From NCBI GenBank assembly GCA_029718625.1, contig CM056380.1, forward strand, positions 12,231,493-12,295,492: a stretch of DNA of 64,000 nucleotides, written 5' to 3'. The position numbers and the translations under genes are program-made. This document shows, piece after piece, positions 57,949 to 64,000 of the stretch. Below the pieces are notes generated by a model that saw only the letters and a program-made list of their open reading frames with translations, was not told the origin of the DNA and made no database searches. Position 1 is the stretch's first letter. Each line of letters starts with the position of its first letter. Origin of the DNA: Synaphobranchus kaupii. Its lineage: Eukaryota; Chordata; Actinopteri; Anguilliformes; Synaphobranchidae.

Positions 57949-59036
57949 TCATTTTGTGTAATCGTGGTCCCCCAGTGCTGGGATGCAGGCAATGGGTGCT
58001 GAGGCTGCAGCTGCCAACTGCACCCTCAGTCCATCAGCAGATGTGCGGTTGCCAGGATCCTGCTCCTCATCAGAATGAGATTCAGAAGCATCGTCATCGT
58101 CATCATCATCATCATCAGCAGCAGGGTCCAGCAGGTCATTGGTCTTCATACACAGGTTATGTAGCACAGCACAGCAGTCAATGACCTCAACGGCGAAGGG
58201 GATCTGGACCTCCAGAGCTTTCAGGAAGATCGAGCGCCACCTCGTCTTCATGACCCCGAAGGCCCGCTCCACTACACCCCTGGCCTTTGACAGCTGTGCA
58301 TTGTAACGTGCCTGCACAGCTCCTTGGACTGGCTCCCGGTAGGGGGTGATGAGGGTGATGGGGTCCTGGATACAGGGATATCCACCATCCCCGATCAGGA
58401 ACCAGCCCTGTGGTGGGTACTGTCGATGAACGTACACATCCGACAGCCTCAGGACCCGTGCGTCGTGAACAGACCCAGGGTAGCCGGTGAACAAATTAAG
58501 AAATGTCCCCCTGTGGTCGCAGATGGCCTGCATCTGCACAGAGTAGAACAGCTTCCTGTTCAGGTAGTCCTGGCTCTCCGCTGCAGGGGGGACTACCCTG
58601 ATGTGGCAGCCGTCAATGCTCCCAGCAGTGCGGCGGAATGCTGGGTTCCTTGCCAGGCGAGCAAAGCCAGCACCCACCATCTCCAAGTCCTGGCCAGTAG
58701 GGAAACAGATCACCTGCGCCATGATCCCATGGATTCCCTTACTGACCCTGTGGACTATGTCGCAGATGGTTTGCCTGGGGATGGCAAATGCCTCTGAGAC
58801 GACCCGGTAGGATGTGGCACTGGCCAGCCAGTAGAGGAACACCAGCACCTCCAAGGTCTTGCCCCAGCCTAGGGTGTTGTCCTCCTCCAGGGTCTGAATA
58901 AGGAGGTTGAGTGTCACCCTGGCCAGACGGAAGTCCCTCTTCATGTCCCCACCATCAAAATACATCCTCAGGAGAGGCATGTGGACGTTAAGATGGCAAT
59001 AGCCACCTCTGGGTCCTCTAGGGCCTCTAGGGCATT
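57949..59036 (-). CDS. Harbinger transposase nuclease (HARBI1-like, DDE_Tnp_4 type)
   Basis: The minus-strand exon is open from 59076; it probably begins at an acceptor near 59036 (cccctag) and ends at 57949. DDE nuclease that cuts and pastes the element: first Asp in AGSIDGCHIRVV, conserved GYPGSVHDARVL, second Asp in FLIGDGGYPC, final Glu in KARGVVERAFGVMKTRWRSI, followed by VIDCCAVLHNLC. An HTH-like region (FAIPRQTICDIVHRVSKGI) precedes the core. C-terminus holds nine Asp in a row from a repeated atc tract (58097-58124), then DEEQDPGNRTS. No internal stop, so the nuclease looks intact although its partner gene is broken. It is a transposon gene, not the domesticated HARBI1. Confidence 0.93.
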
Positions 59037-59132
59037 CTAGGGGAATCAAGAAATAATGTTTCAGTCTTAGCAGCACAGATGCTTATCATAGGTAATGTGT
59101 ACAGCATACTAAACTATTTACCAGGCTATATG

Positions 59133-59133
<1 letters not shown>

Positions 59134-59164
<31 letters not shown>
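59134..59164. repeat. (GT)n microsatellite
   Basis: About 15 GT units inside the Harbinger nuclease intron. Confidence 0.95.
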
Positions 59165-59167
<3 letters not shown>

Positions 59168-59484
59168 CCAATTAGCTATGAGAGGGAAATGGAGGGACAC
59201 ATAACACATCCAGGTGCTAGCTACATGACATGCCAAAGATGATGAACAGATTACAGCTTTCAAATGGTGGCTTATCCTTATACTGACAGGAAAGTATAGT
59301 TTAAGCACCATCTTATCATGTTTTATGTCAAGTCACATCCCATCATATGCACAACTGATGGCATTTGGGTTAACGTTAGCTTGCATATATAGGCAGAGTG
59401 GCTAAGGTGTTTTCTCTACTTTTGCTAACGTTATATAGCTACGTTTACTCAATGGCTACTGTACGTTAAGTTAACGTTACATAC

Positions 59485-59562
59485 CAGTGCGAACACAGCC
59501 AGAAGGAAACTCCTTCTGGCCCTCTCCCTGCGTCGGCGAATTATCAGCGTTGTCGCAAACAT
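59485..59562 (-). CDS. Probable 5' exon of the Harbinger nuclease gene
   Basis: Minus strand: ATG at 59560-59562, MFATTLIIRRRRERARRS then FLLAVFAL, donor gtatgt. HARBI1-type proteins commonly begin with such an Arg-rich RRRRxRARR segment. The phase (0) does not match the best acceptor of the main exon (needs 1 or 2), so either another splice site is used or a small indel is present. Confidence 0.5.
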
Positions 59563-59874
59563 TGTTGTCTCGTCAGTAGACAACGTTCTCCTCTCCACAA
59601 AAATTGGGTCAGTTGGGGTTATATTTATTTACATCAGCGAACTACTTCCGTATTGACATTCATAAAACGTCTCATTATCGCCCCTGAGTGAACGGAGTTT
59701 AAACTACATGGGCGGGTCGTATTACGACACTTCCACAGTACGGTTTGGAAATAGTATGTCAAATATTTTTCGCGTCCTGCTAAACAGTGCACATTAAACA
59801 GCACACTTCTGCCAGTGCACTCTTCGCAGGAGATAGGGCGCAGTAGATAGAGTGCTGATTCGGACACAGCCCTG

Positions 59875-60928
59875 GGCACATTTGGGCTGATTCAGGAACT
59901 GTAGGCCCCTAGGGTGTGGCTCCGGCCGGCCACATCAGCAATAAGAAGATGAGAAATTAGTTTAGTTTTTTTTTTTTTTGTTGTTTTTTTGAGAAACAGG
60001 TTTGAAGTGACAAGGACCTGCTCAGTTCTCTCCTTCACAAGAAGAGGAGGAGGAGAGGGAGAGAGAGAGGAGGGAGAGGGAGGGAGAGAGAGAGGGGGGA
60101 GAGGGAGGGAGAGAGAGAGGGGAGAGAAAGAGTGGGGGAGAGAGAGAGCGGGGGAGAGAGAGATGTTTTAAATATACTGTACGTTATGAAATATTACAGA
60201 CACAGTTTGCATTGCAGCACAGACCTGCTGGTAGCTGTTTGGTAACGAGTTATTTTCAGAATGGTGATTGAGTAAAGGATTCTGCTCCAACCACACAGGG
60301 AGAACGCCACACCTCATTCATCCCTACTATTCCAGCTCTGTCACAAACATTTAGGCCTTCAGCTGCCACTCTTATTAACAGAGACTGACACACATTACAT
60401 TTGTACTATCCAGGTTACTGGCCTTGCTCAAAGGTGCAATGGCTATGCCCCACCTGTGAGTTAAACCTGCAACCTCTAATGACTGGTGCACACGACAGGA
60501 CTTTTCTATTCCTAACACACATTGAAAACATGGGAATCCCCACACATAACAAGAGATTGCACAGATTTCTTTGTCTTTTATTCGTCAGAACCCACACACT
60601 AGACTATTTGGCCAAGATGCAGCATCACACACCTAACGTTTATATATTCACAATCAATCAGAGGCCCGACTCTCAGAACCTGCGATCTCGCCTGATCCAA
60701 CGTGACTTTAGAGCAAAACAAACATTCCGTTTCCCAGTCAGCTCGGCTCTCATTGGCTATTGCTGGTTTCTGTTCAAGATTCCATTGCTGGTCCCCTCCC
60801 CTCATGCTACAAGATTTAGAATCATAAATATCAAATGATTGATATTTACGCTTTGAAATCGGGGTTCCGCCGAGCCAATGGGGGGAGTGGGGGGTTTCAA
60901 TTCTGTCTGTAAACACCTCACACTACAG
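59875..60928. other. Unassigned region with purine tract
   Basis: A 110-bp purine-rich (GAGA/GGGA)n tract occupies about 60043-60165. Around 60391-60480 and 61235-61270 there are degenerate pieces of the repeat seen at 22827 (ccttgctcaaaggtgcaatg, aacctgcaacctctaa). No gene. Ends at the left duplication cactacag. Confidence 0.5.
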
Positions 60929-61119
60929 CCGTGGTCCCCAACCTTGTTCCTGGAGATCTACTGTCCTGTAGGTTTTCATTTCAACCCTAATTTGGCACAC
61001 CTGATTCTAATTAACAGCTTGATGAGATTTCTAGCTGTTGAATAAGATGCGCTTTGTTAGGGTTGGAGTGAAAACCTACAGGATGGTAGATCTCCAGAAA
61101 CAGGGTTGGGGGACAACTG
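60929..61119. mobile_element. hAT-type MITE (191 bp)
   Basis: Ends ccgtggtccccaacc and ggttgggggacaactg, an imperfect inverted pair continuing into ggagatctactgtcctgtag. Perfect 8-bp duplication cactacag (60921-60928, 61120-61127). Non-coding hairpin-like element. Confidence 0.92.
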
Positions 61120-61373
61120 CACTACAGGATAATCTGGGCAGATAATCGGTTCAGACCAGCCTCAAGTCACACCACCGTGATTGCCGGGAGAGGCAAATTA
61201 GGCTCATAATCGGCCAGATTATCCCGTAATGTGCACCAGGCCTACAAGCCCTGTTATCTAACCACTACACTTTCCAAGAACTTTCTTTAGCAGAACCATT
61301 TTATCCACCTGATATTAATATTTAATTGTACTAATGTTTTACTGCAGGTTATTTGATGGAGCACACTGCCTAT

Positions 61374-61575
61374 AAGTGAATAGTGACAGCTGATTGGACA
61401 GAGCAGGCCACTGTAAGTGAATAGTGACAGCTGATTGGACAGAGCTGGTCACTGTAAGTGAATAATGACAGCTGATTGGACAGAGCAGGCCAATGTAAGT
61501 GAATAGTGACAGCTGATTGGTCAGAGCTGGCCACTGTAAGTGAATAATGACAGCTGATTGGACAGAGCTGGGCTT
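61374..61575. repeat. 41-bp minisatellite
   Basis: About five copies of agtgaatagtgacagctgat plus tggacagagcaggccactgta, with alternating agcagg/agctgg variants. Confidence 0.92.
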
Positions 61576-61793
61576 ATGTGACACTGCAGCCGCTTCTCTG
61601 CTCACCCAGATATTTTGTGCAAATATTGTGTAATTATTCCATCTCTGGGCGCATGTGCACGCAGCGACCGGCAGCGAGAGTTTGGCGTCCGTGTTTGATG
61701 TTTTTTATACTTGTTTAAAGTGTTTCTACGTGTTTACGTGTCGCTCGTGAGTGTCCATTGTTTGTCTACGTACTCAATTTGCTACTAATTGAA

Positions 61794-63636
61794 ATGGATC
61801 TCTTTTATACTGCCCTGCTGTGGCTCTTATCTTATCTCTTACTTGCGAGCGATGTCAGCGGAGCTGTCAATCCGGCAAGGACACAATACACGTACTCCAG
61901 AGACGTGCTGCTGCAGCTGAATTGTGCGAGTTTAAATCACGTGACAGATGTCACATTACAACTACCAGAGTTCATCCTGAAGGAATTAAATCAGGTTTTT
62001 AATCCTAACACTGGTGATTCAACAAGGAAGAAGGAGAGGAATTGGGGGAAACAAGGTGGTGTCAGACTGCATTTGAGGAAACAGCAGCTCACGAGGATCC
62101 CTCTGCCTTCGGTTATTATGGGAAACGTTCAGTCCCTGAGGAACAAAGTGGACGAACTCCAGGGAAATGTCCGCTGTGGGAAATGTTCAAAAGGACTTCA
62201 GGGACTGCTGCATCATGGCCTTCACAGAGACGTGGCTCACTGAGCAGCACCAGGACATCGACCTGCTCATCGATGGTTTTGGGGCTCCCTTTCACCTCGA
62301 TCGCAAGGCTGAAGTGACGGGGAAAACACGAGGAGGCGGGGTATGTTTGTATGTCAACAAACGATACTGCAGCTCTGTGACTGTCAGAGATCAAATCTGC
62401 ACGCCAGATGTTGAACTGTTATCTGTGTCAGTGCGTCCTTTTATACCTGCCTTTTTATAACGACTGTGTACATCCACCCGAAGGCAAATGCTGCCTCTGC
62501 CTCCAGCACTATTTTTGATGTCGTTCAAAAACGGCAGTCTATTTCACCTGACGCTCCAAACTTTATACTGGGTGATTTTAACCATGTCTCTCTGTAAAAG
62601 ACCCTAACAAACTTTTATCAACATGTCTCCTGTCCAACCAGGCGGGACAAGACTTTGGATCTCTGTTATGGGTCAATTAAAGACGCTTTTAAATCACTCC
62701 CTCTTCCCCCTCTGGGCTCTGCAGATCATAACTGTGTGTATCTTCTGCCCATTTACAAGTCTGTCTTAAAGAGGGAAAAAGCGCAAACCAAGGATGTGAA
62801 AGTCTGGACTAATGAATCTGTGCTCTCCCTGCAGGAATGCTCCGACTCTACTGACTGGGATATGTTTAAGCAGTCCTGTGATGACTTTGATGAACTTACC
62901 GATGTTACATGCTCATATGCTGCCTTTTGCAGAGACATGATTGTTCCCAGTAAGAGGGTTAAAATCTACCCCAATAATAAGCCATGGGTCACTAAATCAG
63001 TTAAGTCTAGCATAAGCAAAAAGAAATGTGCCTTTCAACAAGGAGTAGCATCAGATCTGCACTCAGCTACCAAGGAGCTTAAAATAGAAATTCTGAAAGC
63101 AAAACAGCTACAAATCCGAACTGGAGAATAAGATGGCTGCTAATAACCTTGGGTCAGCTTGGTCCAGCATGAAAACTATTGCTGGCCTCCAGAACACAAA
63201 AAATAGCACAAACATCACTTTAAATAGCTTTAATTCAGATACTGAATTTGCTAATGCTCTTAATTGTTTTTATATGTCTGATTTTAGAAAAGAAACTCGG
63301 GAACTGAGCCTCAAACTTTGTGACAATCAGCACTTTGCTATAAACCAAAAGGATGTTGAAAAAGCCTTCTTCTGCACAAAATTAAACAAGAGTTTAGGAC
63401 CAGATAATATCTGCGGTCGTTTACTAAAGTCTTGGGCAAAAGAATTGAGCCCAGTCTTTCATTACATTTTTAACCAATCTCTAGAAACACAGCATGTTCC
63501 CAAAGTCTGGAAGGATGCTGTTGTTGTCCCGGTTCCTAAATCCAGCTGTCCCACAACCTTAAATGATTTCAGACCAATTGCCCTGACCTCAATCTTAATG
63601 AAAATTTTTGAAAAACTGGTACGGTCAGAAATTTAA
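61794..63636 (+). pseudogene. LINE ORF2: endonuclease and start of reverse transcriptase (broken)
   Basis: Begins MDLFYTALLWLLSYLLLASD, a hydrophobic N-terminus, then the AP endonuclease: MGNVQSLRNKVDEL, MAFTETWLT, RGGGVCLYVN, ILGDFNHVSL, TLDLCYGSI, GSADHNCVYL. A linker (KIYPNNKPWVTKSVKSSISK) leads to reverse transcriptase motifs SLGPDNICGRLLKSW, HVPKVWKDAVVVPVPK, LNDFRPIALTSILMKIFEKL. Frame changes near 62165-62200 and 62458-62500, a TAA at 62596, and the break after SEI (TAA 63634-63636) show it is dead. Beyond the inserted repeat, HALDPLQFA and GVEDATLTLLNLLLKHL follow from 63880. Confidence 0.87.
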
Positions 63637-63869
63637 ACATTTACATTACATTTTAGTCATTTGGCAGATGCTCTTATCCAGAGCGACGTACATTAGTGCA
63701 TTTTCCAACTTGAAACAAGTGCGTTAAAACAACCCTAAAAGGTAAATACGATTTCAAACACCAGGCGCAGTCAGTACGATTTTTATTTTTATTTATTTTT
63801 TGGGGGGGGGGGACCACACGAAAAAAAAAAAAAAAATCATACTGACTGCGCCTGGTGTTTGAAATCGTA
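63637..63869. mobile_element. Repeat inserted in LINE, with 38-bp hairpin
   Basis: Opens catttacattacattttagt then catttggcagatgctcttat, the same family as 22827-23066. Its right half is a hairpin: 63747-63784 and 63832-63869 (tacgatttcaaacaccaggc...) are reverse complements with one mismatch, separated by T-rich, (G)11 and (A)n runs. LINE coding stops just before and resumes just after it. Confidence 0.75.
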
Positions 63870-64000
63870 AAAAACACAGAACATGCACTTGATCCGCTGC
63901 AGTTCGCCTGTCGGCCTAACAGAGGAGTGGAGGATGCCACACTCACTCTGCTTAACTTGCTTCTTAAACACCTGGGGCCCTATCTTGGCGATCTTGGCGC

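Larger units (their letters stand above)
51938..59871. mobile_element. PIF/Harbinger transposon, two genes, 7.9 kb with inserted LTR
   Basis: Terminal inverted repeats ggccatgtccgaatcagcac and, inverted at the right, ggctgtgtccgaatcagcac (23 bp, two mismatches). Flanked by CTG on both sides (51935-51937, 59872-59874), a 3-bp duplication typical of Harbinger. Inside are a Myb/SANT-like gene (+ strand) and a Harbinger nuclease gene (- strand), transcribed convergently, the standard two-gene layout of this superfamily. Without the solo LTR at 54836-56793 the element would be about 5.97 kb. Confidence 0.93.
61650..64000 (+). mobile_element. CR1/Rex-like LINE, 5' end present, runs off window
   Basis: A 5' leader (about 61650-61793) is followed by endonuclease and reverse-transcriptase coding (next entry). 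The copy is interrupted at about 63636 by another repeat and resumes at about 63870, continuing past the window end. Clade assignment (jockey superfamily, CR1/Rex-like) is by motif only. Confidence 0.8.

Noticed and set aside
57954..58797. Plus-strand ORFs (76 and 157 codons) opposite the Harbinger nuclease
   Set aside because: They are antisense shadows of the well-supported minus-strand nuclease.

Overview
The window looks like a piece of teleost fish genome. The evidence is the C-terminal half of a fish-type NLR (NLRC3-like) receptor, built from 174-bp LRR exons in one splice phase and ending in a PRY-SPRY (B30.2) exon, set in a dense mix of Tc1, hAT and PIF/Harbinger DNA transposons, several clades of LINE, solo LTRs and many mini- and microsatellites. 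I see no tRNA, rRNA or prokaryotic features.

Host gene (+ strand): one LRR exon at 4299-4472, then about 33.4 kb of transposon- and satellite-filled sequence, then LRR exons at 37923-38096 and 38929-39090, a 47-bp linker exon at 39202-39248, and the terminal B30.2 exon at 39466-40061 with a polyadenylation signal at 40762. The splice phases agree across all five exons, so they read as one gene 3' end. Its N-terminal exons (FISNA/NACHT) would lie upstream of the window.

Mobile layer, left to right: solo LTR (317-2256); hAT MITE with an internal 37-bp satellite (5467-6505); Tc1-like fragment with an inverted duplication (6606-7340); Harbinger-type MITE (7630-8474); Tc1 copy (8527-10141); a three-deep nest of LINE, TIR element and RNase H-bearing LINE (11135-16800); Tx1-like and L2-like LINE pieces (17010-19827) carrying a Tc1-type MITE; a 48-bp satellite; a second Tc1 copy (20627-22179); a mostly featureless 7 kb; a 59-bp satellite (30209-31245); nested MITEs to 36440. 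After the NLR gene come an almost intact hAT transposon (42323-45477), a 3.6-kb fold-back element (45961-49595), a small hAT MITE, another solo LTR (50708-51710), and a complete PIF/Harbinger transposon (51938-59871). The Harbinger element carries a nuclease gene and a spliced Myb/SANT partner gene, and the partner is split by a second copy of the first solo LTR. The window ends inside a CR1/Rex-like LINE.

Insertion boundaries rest on target-site duplications and terminal repeats read by eye. Clade names for LINEs and superfamily names for MITEs come from motif recognition, not from database searches.
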